Source: Frateuria soli | Lineage (GTDB): Bacteria; Pseudomonadota; Gammaproteobacteria; Xanthomonadales; Rhodanobacteraceae | Assembly: GCF_021117385.1 (NCBI RefSeq) | Contig: NZ_CP088252.1 | Location: 2,874,501-2,938,500 of the forward strand | Direction: 5' to 3' | Length of the DNA: 64,000 nucleotides | Shown here: piece after piece, positions 1 to 8,276 of the stretch | Position numbering within the stretch: the first letter of the stretch is position 1 | Layout: every line of letters begins with the position of its first letter | Translations under genes and position numbers: made by a program | The notes under the pieces: generated by a model | What the model was told of the DNA's origin: nothing | The model's database searches: none | What the model saw: only the letters and a program-made list of their open reading frames with translations

Positions 1-398
1 TCGCCGAGATCCACGACAGCCATCACCCCATCGCCGCCAGCCTCTATTACGAGGACCAGCGGGCGGAGGCCGGGCGCCGCGCCGCCGACCTGCGCAAGCA
101 CCGGCTGCCGAAGTACCTGGGTTACTTCGAACAGGTGCTGGCGCGCGCGGATGGCCGCCACGCGCTGGGCGAACACTCCTACGTCGATCTGTCGCTGTTC
201 CAGCTGATGGCCGGCCTGGACTACGCCTTCCCCAACGCCATGCGCCGGCTGAGCAAGCACACCCGGCGGCTGCGCGCGCTGGCCGGGGAAATCGAGCAGC
301 GCCCCCGCATCGCCGCCTACCTCGCCTCGCCGCGACGCCTGGCGTTCAACGAGCAGGGCATCTTCCGCCACTACCCCGAACTGGACGATCCGGCCTGA
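1..398 (+). CDS. Glutathione S-transferase, C-terminal part (5' end outside window)
   Basis: The frame is open from base 3 to a TGA at 396-398 and gives 131 residues. They look like the all-helical C-terminal domain of a cytosolic glutathione S-transferase: a YYEDQ helix, then GEHSYVDLSLFQ, which resembles the conserved N-capping and hydrophobic staple region of GSTs, then RPRIAAYLASPRR near the end. The thioredoxin-like N-terminal domain with the glutathione-binding residue lies upstream of the window, so substrate class cannot be judged. Such enzymes conjugate or reduce electrophiles with glutathione in the cytoplasm. A REP-like hairpin follows 8 bases after the stop. Confidence 0.85.
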   Translation, partial: AEIHDSHHPIAASLYYEDQRAEAGRRAADLRKHRLPKYLGYFEQVLARADGRHALGEHSYVDLSLFQLMAGLDYAFPNAMRRLSKHTRRLRALAGEIEQRPRIAAYLASPRRLAFNEQGIFRHYPELDDPA

Positions 399-405
399 CG
401 CCTTC

Positions 406-477
406 TGCAGGAGCGCACCCGTGCGCGACCGCGCGGCAACGGTGCGCATGGCGGTAACGCACAGGTGCGCTCCTGCA
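406..477. repeat. REP-like palindrome, type 1 (GTGCGC arms)
   Basis: Two perfect 14-base inverted arms (406-419 and 464-477) flank a 44-base centre. The arms carry the head GCAGGAGCGCACC. A second copy with longer arms lies at 46515-46594. The element sits between two convergent genes (GST and EamA), where it could fold as a bidirectional transcription stop or mRNA stabiliser. It resembles REP elements mobilised by REP-associated tyrosine transposases; no such transposase gene is in this window. Confidence 0.75.
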
Positions 478-492
478 AGTTTTCGGCGACGG

Positions 493-924
493 TCAGAACA
501 GCGCGATGACGATCGCGCCGGCGACGATCAGCGCGCCGCCCACCAGCAGCGGCAGGCTCGGCTTCTCGCCCAGGAACACCAGCCCCAGCACGATGACCAT
601 CGCCACGCTGAGCTTGTCGATCGGCGCCACCTTGCTCACCGGCCCGAGCTGCAGCGCGCGGTAGTAGCACAGCCAGGAGAGGCCGGTGGCGATGCCGGAG
701 AGCACCAGGAACACCCAGCTGTGCCATGGCAGCCCCGCCGGACGCGCCCACTCGCCGCGCAGGCTCAGAATGCCGGCGGTGACCGCAAGGATCACCAGCG
801 TGCGGATGAAAGTGGCCAGGTTGGAGTTGATCCCGGCCACGCCGAGCTTGCCGAACAGGGCGGTGAGCGCGGCAAAGAACGCCGAGCCCAGCGCGAACAG
901 CAGCCAGCTCTGGCGCAGGTCCAT
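493..924 (-). CDS. EamA/DMT family transporter, single-domain
   Basis: 143 residues with five hydrophobic segments spread over the whole length, matching one EamA repeat rather than the usual two (about 290 residues). Members of this half-size group are inner-membrane proteins that probably dimerise to make a full transporter. Visible family features are the N-terminal ALFGKLGVAGI segment and the GLVFLGEKPSLPLLVGGALI stretch typical of the last helices of an EamA unit. It starts 7 bases after the stop of the DUF2782 gene on the same strand, so the two are probably co-transcribed. The substrate is unknown. Confidence 0.85.
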   Translation of the reverse strand: MDLRQSWLLFALGSAFFAALTALFGKLGVAGINSNLATFIRTLVILAVTAGILSLRGEWARPAGLPWHSWVFLVLSGIATGLSWLCYYRALQLGPVSKVAPIDKLSVAMVIVLGLVFLGEKPSLPLLVGGALIVAGAIVIALF

Positions 925-931
925 GGCCGGC

Positions 932-1405
932 TCAGTCGCCCGCGGTGGACGCGGACGCGGGCGTCGCAGGCCTGGACTTGCCCCACTCGAGGATCTTGTA
1001 CATCACCGGACGCGTGGGTTTCTGACCGTGCTCGTCGACCAGCCGGCCGCTCGGGTCGACCATGTAGGTCTGCGTGATGCCGTTGGGCGGCGTGACCACC
1101 ACCATGTAGAGCTGGCCATTGCGGCGGTACTCCTGCACGGTGTTCTCGCCCTGCCGGTGCACGCTGACCTCGGGCATCGGCTCGCCGGAGCGGATCGGCG
1201 CAGGCTTGCGCGGCTGCAGCGACGTTCCGCTCTGCGCCGGCGTCGCGGGCACGCTCTGTGCGGGCGCCGCCGGCGGGGTTGCCTTGACGCCCGGATCGTT
1301 CATGCCCGGCGGCGGCGGCACGTTCACCGGCGGCGGGGTGGACTGGGCAAAAGCAGGCGCGGCGAGAAACGCGGGCAGGAGGACGAGCGCGGCGGAAAGC
1401 TTCAT
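932..1405 (-). CDS. DUF2782 family secreted protein
   Basis: 157 residues from the ATG at 1405. An in-frame ATG at 1438 exists, but the 1405 start puts a clean signal peptide at the N-terminus (MKLSAALVLLPAFLAAPAFA, cleavage after AFA). A proline/alanine-rich linker of about 50 residues follows, then a compact C-terminal domain (about residues 75-145: VSVHRQGENTVQEYRRNGQLY, VVTPPNGITQTYMVD) that matches DUF2782. The function is unknown; the protein should be periplasmic or envelope-bound. DUF2782 genes often lie divergent from polA in Xanthomonadales, as here. It probably forms a two-gene operon with the EamA transporter downstream. Confidence 0.8.
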   Translation of the reverse strand: MKLSAALVLLPAFLAAPAFAQSTPPPVNVPPPPGMNDPGVKATPPAAPAQSVPATPAQSGTSLQPRKPAPIRSGEPMPEVSVHRQGENTVQEYRRNGQLYMVVVTPPNGITQTYMVDPSGRLVDEHGQKPTRPVMYKILEWGKSRPATPASASTAGD

Positions 1406-1489
1406 GGCGAGGGCCCTGGGGGATTTGCCGGCGAGCATAGCAGCGGCCCCGGCGCGGGCCGGTGAACCGCGACCTCATGGCACGCGTGC

Positions 1490-1495
1490 GAGAAT
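1490..1495 (+). promoter_or_regulatory. Candidate extended -10 for leaderless polA
   Basis: Hexamer GAGAAT preceded by TGC (extended -10 form) and followed by exactly 6 bases before the polA ATG. The expected transcription start would fall on the A of ATG. No Shine-Dalgarno sequence is present. The same geometry occurs before uvrD, rlmI and dinG. Confidence 0.35.
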
Positions 1496-1501
1496 GAGCG
1501 G

Positions 1502-4228
1502 ATGGCACAGCTCATCCTGATCGACGGCTCCTCCTACCTCTACCGCGCCTTCCATGCCCTGCCGCCGCTGACTAACGCGCGCGGCGAGCCCACCGGCGCG
1601 CTGTTCGGGGTGGTCAACATGCTGCGGGCCACGCTGAAGGCGCAGCCGGAGTTCCTGGCGTTCGTCTGCGACGCGCCCGGGCGCACCTTTCGTGACGAGA
1701 TCTACGCCGAGTACAAGGCCAACCGCGCGGCGATGCCCGACGACCTGCGCGCGCAGGTCGAGCCGATGATGGCGATCGTGGGCGCACTCGGCTTCCCGAT
1801 CCTTTGCGTCCCCGGCGTGGAGGCCGACGACGTGATCGGCACGCTGGCCCAGGCGGCCGCGGCGCAGGGTATCGACGTGACGATCTCGACCGGGGACAAG
1901 GACCTTGCGCAGCTGGTCGGCCCGCACGTGAAGCTGGTCAACACCATGACCAACACCACGCTGGACATCGCCGGCGTGACCGAGAAGTTCGGCGTGCCGC
2001 CCGAGCGCATCGTCGACTTCCTTTCCCTCACCGGCGACAGCATCGACAACGTGCCGGGGGTGACCAAGTGCGGCCCGAAGACCGCGGCCAAATGGCTGGC
2101 CGAATACGGCTCGCTGGACGGGGTGATCGCCAGCGCCGACAGGATCGGCGGCAAGATCGGCGAGTACCTGCGCGAAGCGCTGCCCAGGTTGCCGCTCTCG
2201 CGCGAACTGGTGACCATCCGCACCGACCTGGAGCTCGAGCACGGACCGACCGACCTGACCCTGCGCGAGCGCGAGACCGCCACCCTGCGCGAGCTGTTCA
2301 CCCGCTACGAGTTCAAGGCCGCGCTCAGGGAACTCGATGCCGAGACGCTCGGCGAGCCGGGCCCCGCGCCCGTCGCCGCGGTCGCCCCGGCACCGGCCAG
2401 CCCGGCGCCGTCGGCCGCGAAACCGGGCGATTACGAGCTGGTCACCTCGCCCGGGCGCTTCGAGCACTGGCTCGGGAAGCTGCGGGAAGCGCCGCTGATC
2501 GCCTTCGACACCGAGACCAGCGACATCGACGCCATGCGCGCCGAGCTGATCGGCCTGTCCTTCGCGGTCGAGGCCGGCGAGGCCTGCTACATCCCGCTCG
2601 CGCACGACTACCCCGGCGCGCCCTGGCAGCTGGACCGCGACCAGGTGCTGCATGCGGTCAAGCCGCTGTTCGAGGACCCGGCCAGGCCCAAGCTCGGCCA
2701 GCACGCGAAGTACGACATCAACGTGCTGTCGCACTACGGCATCGGCGTGCAGGGTCTCAAGCACGACTCCATGCTGGCCTCGTACGTGTGGAACGCCACC
2801 GCCACGCGCCACGACATGGACTCGCTGGCCAGCCGCTACCTCAACTACCAGACCATCAGGTACGAGGACGTCGCCGGCAAGGGCGCCAGGCAGATCCCGT
2901 TCTCGCAGGTGGATCTGGACACCGCCTGCCGCTACGCCGCCGAGGACGCCGACATCACCCTGCGCCTGCACGAGGCGCTGCAGCCGATGCTGGCGAGCGT
3001 GCCGGCGCTCAAGCGCGTCTACGAGGAGATCGAGGTGCCGCTGGCCCCGATCCTCGCCGGGATGGAGCGCAAGGGCGTGCTGATCGACGTGGACGAACTG
3101 CGCAGGCAGAGCCAGGAACTGGGCAAGCGCATGCACGAGCTGCAGCAGCAGGCCTATGCGGAGGCCGGTTGCGCGTTCAGCCTGGACTCGCCCAAACAGC
3201 TGCAGGCGATCCTGTTCGACCAGCTCGGCCTGGCGGCCAAGGTGAAGACGCCCAAGGGCCAGCCCTCGACCAACGAGGAAGCGCTCGAGGCGATCGCCGA
3301 CGACCACGCGCTGCCGCGGCTGATCCTCGATTACCGTGGCCTGGCCAAGCTGCGCTCGACCTATACCGACAAGCTCGCGCAGATGGTCAACCCGCGTACC
3401 GGCCGCGTACACACCTGCTACCACCAGGCCGCGGTGGCGACCGGGCGCATTTCCTCCTCCGATCCGAACCTGCAGAACATCCCGGTGCGCACCGACGAGG
3501 GGCGGCGCATCCGCGCGGCGTTCGTGGCGCCACCCGGCTGGGTGGTGATGGCGGCCGACTACTCGCAGATCGAGCTGCGCATCATGGCGCACCTGTCCGG
3601 CGACGACGCGCTGCTGCGCGCGTTCAAGAGCGGCGGCGACGTGCACCGTGCCACCGCGGCGGAGGTGTTCGGCGTGGCGCCGGAGGACATCACCCTCAAC
3701 CAGCGCCGCGCCGCCAAGGCGATCAATTTCGGCCTGATGTACGGCATGAGCGCGTTTGGCCTGGCGCGTCAGCTCGGCATCGACCGCGGCGAAGCCAGCG
3801 ACTACATGGCGCGGTATTTCTCCCGCTTCGCCGGGGTGCGCGCCTTCATGGACGCCACCCGCGAGCAGGCGCACCGCGATGGTTTCGTGGAAACCATCTT
3901 TGGTCGGCGTCTCTACCTGGAGAACCTCAAGGCGCGCAACCAGGCGCTGCGCTCCGGTGCCGAGCGCGCCGCGGTGAACGCGCCGATGCAGGGCAGCGCG
4001 GCGGACATCATCAAGCGCGCGATGATCGCGATGGGTGCCTACCTGTGCGACCGCACCGACGCGCACATGCTGATGCAGGTGCACGACGAACTGGTGTTCG
4101 AGGTGCAGGAAGATGCCGTGGATGGCATGCGCCAGGCGGTCATCGAACGCATGTCCGGCGCCGCCGAGCTCGCCGTGCCGCTGGTGGTGGACGTGGGGGT
4201 CGGGGCGAACTGGGAGCAGGCGCACTAG
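1502..4228 (+). CDS. polA: DNA polymerase I
   Basis: 908 residues, usual length for the family. It fills gaps and removes RNA primers during lagging-strand synthesis and excision repair. Three domains are intact. The N-terminal 5'-3' flap exonuclease spans about 1-290 (IDGSSYLYRAFHALPP, ADDVIGTLA, GDKDLAQLV). The 3'-5' proofreading domain spans about 310-500, with Asp336 and Glu338 in FDTETS and a later YAAEDAD motif. The polymerase domain carries DYSQIELR (Asp686), the O-helix RRAAKAINFGLMYG and QVHDE (His861-Asp862-Glu863). There is no Shine-Dalgarno; a -10-like hexamer sits 6 bases before the ATG. A short Ala/Pro linker near residue 290 joins the two nuclease domains. Confidence 0.98.
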   Translation: MAQLILIDGSSYLYRAFHALPPLTNARGEPTGALFGVVNMLRATLKAQPEFLAFVCDAPGRTFRDEIYAEYKANRAAMPDDLRAQVEPMMAIVGALGFPILCVPGVEADDVIGTLAQAAAAQGIDVTISTGDKDLAQLVGPHVKLVNTMTNTTLDIAGVTEKFGVPPERIVDFLSLTGDSIDNVPGVTKCGPKTAAKWLAEYGSLDGVIASADRIGGKIGEYLREALPRLPLSRELVTIRTDLELEHGPTDLTLRERETATLRELFTRYEFKAALRELDAETLGEPGPAPVAAVAPAPASPAPSAAKPGDYELVTSPGRFEHWLGKLREAPLIAFDTETSDIDAMRAELIGLSFAVEAGEACYIPLAHDYPGAPWQLDRDQVLHAVKPLFEDPARPKLGQHAKYDINVLSHYGIGVQGLKHDSMLASYVWNATATRHDMDSLASRYLNYQTIRYEDVAGKGARQIPFSQVDLDTACRYAAEDADITLRLHEALQPMLASVPALKRVYEEIEVPLAPILAGMERKGVLIDVDELRRQSQELGKRMHELQQQAYAEAGCAFSLDSPKQLQAILFDQLGLAAKVKTPKGQPSTNEEALEAIADDHALPRLILDYRGLAKLRSTYTDKLAQMVNPRTGRVHTCYHQAAVATGRISSSDPNLQNIPVRTDEGRRIRAAFVAPPGWVVMAADYSQIELRIMAHLSGDDALLRAFKSGGDVHRATAAEVFGVAPEDITLNQRRAAKAINFGLMYGMSAFGLARQLGIDRGEASDYMARYFSRFAGVRAFMDATREQAHRDGFVETIFGRRLYLENLKARNQALRSGAERAAVNAPMQGSAADIIKRAMIAMGAYLCDRTDAHMLMQVHDELVFEVQEDAVDGMRQAVIERMSGAAELAVPLVVDVGVGANWEQAH

Positions 4229-4244
4229 CGCGCGCCGCCTTGAA

Positions 4245-4386
4245 CCCTCTCCCCTCCGGGGGAGGGTTGGGTGAGGGCCCGGGGCTCGCGGAAAAGTTTC
4301 GTTAGACGGTTCTTTCAGACCCACAACCGCAGGATTCCGGGCGAGGCCCGCCCCCCTGACCCCCGCCCTCTCCCCCGGGAAGAGGG
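4245..4386. repeat. Paired-hairpin palindromic element (CCCTCTCCCC family), copy 1
   Basis: Left hairpin CCCTCTCCCCTCCGGGGGAG followed by a GGGTGAGGG tail (about 4245-4277), and an inverted right end at 4353-4386 (CCCTGACCCCCGCCCTC, then a hairpin). The two ends are inverted copies around a unique core of about 75 bases. It lies 17 bases after polA. The interval 4229-4666 has no gene: besides this element and the terminator at 4571-4607, I see nothing in 4387-4570. Confidence 0.7.
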
Positions 4387-4570
4387 AGCAAGTTCTCGCG
4401 AATGAACGGATCCTGACCTGTTCCGAAGATCCCGGACAGCGTCCTTGAAACTTTCCCGCTCCGGACGCATCCAAGGTTCCGGATGCACGCAACGGCATCC
4501 ACGACCCGCCCACCTCCCTGAGCGGGTCACCGGATGCGAACCTCTCCCCTGGGCTTCGCATCCACCCCCG

Positions 4571-4607
4571 GCCCCGAAGGTTCCCCCTAGCCTTCGGGGC
4601 TTTTTTT
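4571..4607 (+). terminator. Rho-independent terminator downstream of polA
   Basis: A perfect 10-base stem (GCCCCGAAGG with CCTTCGGGGC), a 10-base loop and a run of seven T on the + strand. It is the clearest intrinsic terminator in the window. It lies 340 bases after polA and 60 bases before the small membrane-protein gene, so it insulates that gene from polA transcription. Confidence 0.88.
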
Positions 4608-4666
4608 CGCCCATTCACGGCCGAGCCCGCTAAGATCGGGGCGCACCCCAACCGAGGAGGCGGCTC

Positions 4667-4885
4667 ATGCGTGCAGGACTCATCATCGTAGGCATCATCC
4701 TGTTGGTCGCCGGCATCTGGGTGACCCTGGGCAACGGCAGCTACAAGCAGACCGATACGGTGGCCCAGCTCGGGCCCGCCAAGATCGAAGCGACGCACGA
4801 GAAGGCCGTGCCGCAATGGCTGGGCATCGCCGGCATCGTGGTCGGCGGCCTGCTGACCATCGGCGGTTTCGTCAAGAAGAGCTGA
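4667..4885 (+). CDS. Small two-helix membrane protein, DUF3185-like
   Basis: 72 residues with a hydrophobic helix at each end (about 3-22 and 50-68) and a polar middle (SYKQTDTVAQLGPAKIEATHEK), ending in KKS. This layout fits small inner-membrane proteins of the DUF3185 type; the exact family assignment is tentative. A strong ribosome-binding site (GAGGAGG) precedes the ATG. It follows the polA terminator and precedes uvrD by 56 bases. The function is unknown. Confidence 0.7.
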   Translation: MRAGLIIVGIILLVAGIWVTLGNGSYKQTDTVAQLGPAKIEATHEKAVPQWLGIAGIVVGGLLTIGGFVKKS

Positions 4886-4929
4886 AGACCGGCGCGCCGC
4901 GTACGCGCGGCGCGCTTGACTGGCCCCGG

Positions 4930-4935
4930 TACAAT
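4930..4935 (+). promoter_or_regulatory. Candidate -10 for leaderless uvrD
   Basis: Hexamer TACAAT followed by exactly 6 bases (GGGTCG) and the uvrD ATG. There is no Shine-Dalgarno before the start and no clear -35 at the usual distance. A transcript starting 7 bases after the hexamer would begin at the start codon. Confidence 0.4.
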
Positions 4936-4941
4936 GGGTCG

Positions 4942-7227
4942 ATGGATGTTTCGTACCTGATCGACTCGCTGAACGACGCGCAGCGCGAGGCCGTCTGCGC
5001 ACCGCCCGGGCACTACCTGGTACTGGCCGGGGCCGGTTCCGGCAAGACCCGCGTGCTGACCCACCGCATCGGCTGGCTGACCCAGGTCGAGCGGGTGCCA
5101 CCCTGGGCGATCCTGGCGGTCACCTTCACCAACAAGGCCGCGGGCGAAATGCGCGCGCGGCTGGACTCGCTGATCCCCGGCGGCACCACCGGCCTCACCG
5201 TCGGCACCTTCCACGGCATCGCCCACCGCCTGCTGCGCCGGCACTGGCGCGAGGCCGGCCTGCCGGAAGGCTTCCAGATCCTCGACGCCGACGACCAGCA
5301 GCGCCTGGTCAAGCGCGTGGTGGCCGGGCTCGGCCTGGACGAGGCGCGTTTCCCGCCGCGCCAGGCGACCTGGCAGATCAACGGCTGGAAGGACGAGGGC
5401 AAGCGCCCGGACGCCATCGAGCACGGCAACCACCCCGTCACCCGCACGCTGGTGCAGATCTACCAGGCCTACGAGGAGGCGTGCCGCCGCGCCGGCCTGG
5501 TCGACTTCGCCGAACTGCTGCTGCGCGCGCACGAGCTGTGGCTGAAGAATCCGGCCGTGCTCGAGCATTACCAGCAGCGCTGGCGGCACCTGCTGATCGA
5601 CGAATTCCAGGACACCAACGCGCTGCAGTACGCGTGGATCCGCGTGCTCGCCGGCAACGTCGGCAAGGTGTTCGCCGTGGGCGACGACGACCAGTCGATC
5701 TACGGCTGGCGCGGCGCCAAGGTGGAGAACATGCAGCAGTTCCTGCGCGACTTCCCCGGTGCCCGCACGATCAAGCTGGAACAGAACTACCGCTCCACCG
5801 CGACCATCCTGAAAGCCGCCAACGCAGTGATCGCGCGCAACGGCGGCCGCCTGGGCAAGCAGCTGTGGACCGCGGGCGAGGCGGGCGAGCGCGTCGCGCT
5901 GTATGCGGCCTACAACGAGCAGGACGAGGCGCGCTTCGTGATCGAGCGCATCCGCGAGTACATCGCCGAGCACGGCAGCGCGAAGGACTGCGCGATCCTC
6001 TACCGCTCCAATGCACAGTCGCGCAACTTCGAAGAGCAGCTGATCCAGCGCGACATCCCCTACCGCGTCTACGGCGGCCTGCGCTTCTTCGAGCGCGCCG
6101 AGATCAAGGATGCGCTGGCCTACCTGCGCCTGACCGCCAACCGCCACGACGCCGCCGCCTTCGAGCGCGCGGTGAATACGCCGCCGCGCGGCATCGGCGA
6201 CCGCACGCTGGACGTGCTGCGCCGGCGCGCGCGGACCGAAGGCAGCTCGATGTGGGAGGCGGCGCTGGGCGAGCTGACCGACGGGCGCGAGCTGGCTGGG
6301 CGCGCCAAGAACGCGGTGAAGGGCTTCCTGGCGTTGATCGACCAGATGGCCCGCGATTTTGCTCCCTCTCCCCTCCGGGGAGAGGGCTGGGGTGAGGGTA
6401 CGGGTGCACCAGATGTTCCCGCTCCGACCGAACCCTCACCCCCAACCCCTCTCCCGGCGGGAGAGGGGAGCCAAAGCCTCACCCTCGCCGAACAGGTCGA
6501 CCATGCCATCACCCATACCGGCCTGCGCGACCACTACGAGAAGGACAGCCGCGGCAACGGTGAGGCACGCGTCGAAAACCTCGACGAGCTGGTCAGCGTC
6601 GCCAGCCGCTTCGCCATGACGCCGGAGGACATCGAAGCGGGGTTGACGGAACTCTCCGCCTTCCTTTCCCACGCCGCGCTCGAGGCCGGCGAGGGCCAGG
6701 GCGAATCCTGGGACGATTGCGTGCAACTGATGACGCTGCATTCGGCCAAGGGCCTGGAGTTTCCGCTGGTGTTCCTGGTCGGCATGGAGGAAGGCCTGTT
6801 TCCGAGCCAGCGCTCGACCGAGGACGAGGGCCGGCTGGAAGAAGAACGTCGCCTGGCCTACGTCGGCATCACCCGCGCGCGCGAGCGGCTGGTGGTCACC
6901 CACGCCGAATCGCGGCGCATGCATGGCACCGAGATGCTCGCCCGCCCTTCGCGCTTCCTGGCCGAGATGCCGCCCGAACTGGTGGACGAGGTACGACCGC
7001 GCGTGCAGGTCAGCCGCCCCATGTACGCCGGCCGCTACACCGATACCTCTTCGTTGCAGGAAGACCTGCCGGTCAAGCTCGGCCAGCGCGTTAGCCATCC
7101 GAGCTTCGGCGAGGGCGTGGTGGTCAGCGCCGAAGGCAGCGGCGCGCACACGCGGCTGCAGGTGAACTTCGCCGACAGCGGCAGCAAGTGGCTGGTCGCC
7201 GCCTACGCCAATCTCACGCCGCTGTAG
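4942..7227 (+). CDS. uvrD: DNA helicase II (UvrD), with in-frame palindromic-element insertion
   Basis: 761 residues from the ATG at 4942 (MDVSYLIDSLNDAQREAV, the usual UvrD start). It is a 3'-5' SF1 helicase of nucleotide excision and mismatch repair. Motifs seen in order: Walker A GAGSGKT (Lys35), TFTNKAAGEM, IDEFQDTN, GDDDQSIYGWRGA, LHSAKGLEF and RRLAYVGITRARERL. A C-terminal tail (KLGQRVSHPSFGEGVVV) matches the UvrD Tudor-like extension. Residues about 474-510 are translated from a paired-hairpin DNA element (6361-6472), giving a low-complexity Pro/Gly/Glu segment in domain 2B that homologues should lack. The frame is kept through it and all motifs are intact, so the protein is probably active. 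Confidence 0.96.
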   Translation: MDVSYLIDSLNDAQREAVCAPPGHYLVLAGAGSGKTRVLTHRIGWLTQVERVPPWAILAVTFTNKAAGEMRARLDSLIPGGTTGLTVGTFHGIAHRLLRRHWREAGLPEGFQILDADDQQRLVKRVVAGLGLDEARFPPRQATWQINGWKDEGKRPDAIEHGNHPVTRTLVQIYQAYEEACRRAGLVDFAELLLRAHELWLKNPAVLEHYQQRWRHLLIDEFQDTNALQYAWIRVLAGNVGKVFAVGDDDQSIYGWRGAKVENMQQFLRDFPGARTIKLEQNYRSTATILKAANAVIARNGGRLGKQLWTAGEAGERVALYAAYNEQDEARFVIERIREYIAEHGSAKDCAILYRSNAQSRNFEEQLIQRDIPYRVYGGLRFFERAEIKDALAYLRLTANRHDAAAFERAVNTPPRGIGDRTLDVLRRRARTEGSSMWEAALGELTDGRELAGRAKNAVKGFLALIDQMARDFAPSPLRGEGWGEGTGAPDVPAPTEPSPPTPLPAGEGSQSLTLAEQVDHAITHTGLRDHYEKDSRGNGEARVENLDELVSVASRFAMTPEDIEAGLTELSAFLSHAALEAGEGQGESWDDCVQLMTLHSAKGLEFPLVFLVGMEEGLFPSQRSTEDEGRLEEERRLAYVGITRARERLVVTHAESRRMHGTEMLARPSRFLAEMPPELVDEVRPRVQVSRPMYAGRYTDTSSLQEDLPVKLGQRVSHPSFGEGVVVSAEGSGAHTRLQVNFADSGSKWLVAAYANLTPL
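6361..6472. repeat. Paired-hairpin palindromic element inside uvrD, copy 2
   Basis: Left hairpin and tail (6361-6398, ending TGGGGTGAGGG) and inverted right end (6433-6472, starting CCCTCACCCCCA) around a core of about 34 bases. It is the same family as the intergenic copies after polA and before srkA. The whole element is read through in frame as part of UvrD. Confidence 0.85.
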
Positions 7228-7432
7228 GGCGCGCGCCTCGCCATGCCATGCGGCGATTCGCTGCCCTGGCCGCCTTCCCCGAACGCTGCAGCCCCGAGGG
7301 CCGCGCGCCGCCTCACGTCAGCGAACGAAATCAGATCCCTGCACCAGACGACGTGGCCGGAGCAGGCTGCTGTCCGGGTGCGGCTTCGGCATCCGGCGGT
7401 GGCTTGCCGGCTCCGGTCCGCCCGTAGACGGT

Positions 7433-8236
7433 TCAGTGCGGCATGCGCTCCGACCCTCCGGCATGGCGCAGCGGACAGCCGGCCGAGGGAGTGCCCTGCC
7501 CGCGTGCGAACCGCCATGGCAGCAACATGGGCACGTCGTGCTGGTAGACGCGATAGGTGTCGCCATACCGGGCGACCAGGTCGCGCTCCTCGAGGAACCT
7601 CACCGCGATCAGGATGTAACCGGTGGTCATCAGCGCGAACAACAGGTGGCCCGCGCTCATGTCCGGCGTCGACCAGAACGCGATCAGGAAACCCAGCATC
7701 AAGGGGTGGCGCACGATGCGGTAGTAGGCACGGGTGACGAAGGGGGCGTCAGCTTCGGGCCCGCGTCCGCGCGCATAGCTCCAGACCTGGCGCAGGCCGA
7801 ACAGGTCGAAGTGATCGATGACGAAGGTGCCCGTCAGCACCAGCAGCCAGCCGATCGCAGCCAGGGCGTAGAGCGCCCAGCGGGCCGGTTCGTAGTCCAC
7901 CTGCCAGATCGGCAGCGGCAGCGTGCGCCACTGCCAGAACAGCAGGGCCAGCACGAGGCTGCTGGCGAGCACGTACGTGCTGCGCTCGACCGGTGCCGGG
8001 ACGTAGCGCGTCCACCAGCGCTTGAACGCCGGGCGCGCCATGCCGCTGTGCTGCAGGGCGAACAGGCCAAGCAGCAGCAGGTCGATCGCCAGCGCCACCG
8101 CCAGCGGGCCGGTCGGTCCCTCGTCGAGGGTGCGAGGCACGCCGATGCCGGCGACGAAGCCGATGGCGTAGAGGAAGCTGAGCAGGAACACGGTGTAGGC
8201 GACGATGCCGTACAGCAGAGCGGACAGGCGGGACAT
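7433..8236 (-). CDS. mddA: Methanethiol S-methyltransferase-like membrane protein (MddA family)
   Basis: 267 residues from the ATG at 8236, which has a GAGGT ribosome-binding site 8 bases upstream (a GTG at 8251 is less likely). It has about six membrane helices and belongs to the NnrU/isoprenylcysteine methyltransferase-like superfamily. The stretch ALQHSGMARPAFKRWWTRYV, then PAPVERSTYVL and the C-terminal YYRIVRHPLMLGFLIAFWST resemble MddA, which methylates methanethiol to dimethyl sulfide using S-adenosylmethionine. The substrate is inferred from resemblance only. It lies 40 bases after the di-heme cytochrome gene on the same strand, probably in one operon. The last 25 residues are polar. 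Confidence 0.75.
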   Translation of the reverse strand: MSRLSALLYGIVAYTVFLLSFLYAIGFVAGIGVPRTLDEGPTGPLAVALAIDLLLLGLFALQHSGMARPAFKRWWTRYVPAPVERSTYVLASSLVLALLFWQWRTLPLPIWQVDYEPARWALYALAAIGWLLVLTGTFVIDHFDLFGLRQVWSYARGRGPEADAPFVTRAYYRIVRHPLMLGFLIAFWSTPDMSAGHLLFALMTTGYILIAVRFLEERDLVARYGDTYRVYQHDVPMLLPWRFARGQGTPSAGCPLRHAGGSERMPH

Positions 8237-8276
8237 GGGGGTGTACCTCACTGGCTGGAGCGGGATGCGGGGCGAT

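Noticed and set aside
4302-4633. Short frames in the polA to small membrane-protein spacer
   Set aside because: They run through a palindromic element and the terminator, which explains their Gly/Glu/Pro-rich peptides.
1475-5101. Very long open frame (about 1200 codons) antisense to polA
   Set aside because: High third-position GC keeps stop codons out of the antisense frame. The translation is low-complexity Arg/Gly/His/Ala-rich with no recognisable domain, while polA on the other strand is unmistakable.
7243-7737. Short + strand frame after uvrD
   Set aside because: Mostly antisense to the mddA-like gene; the unshared first 190 bases have no ribosome-binding site or recognisable domain.
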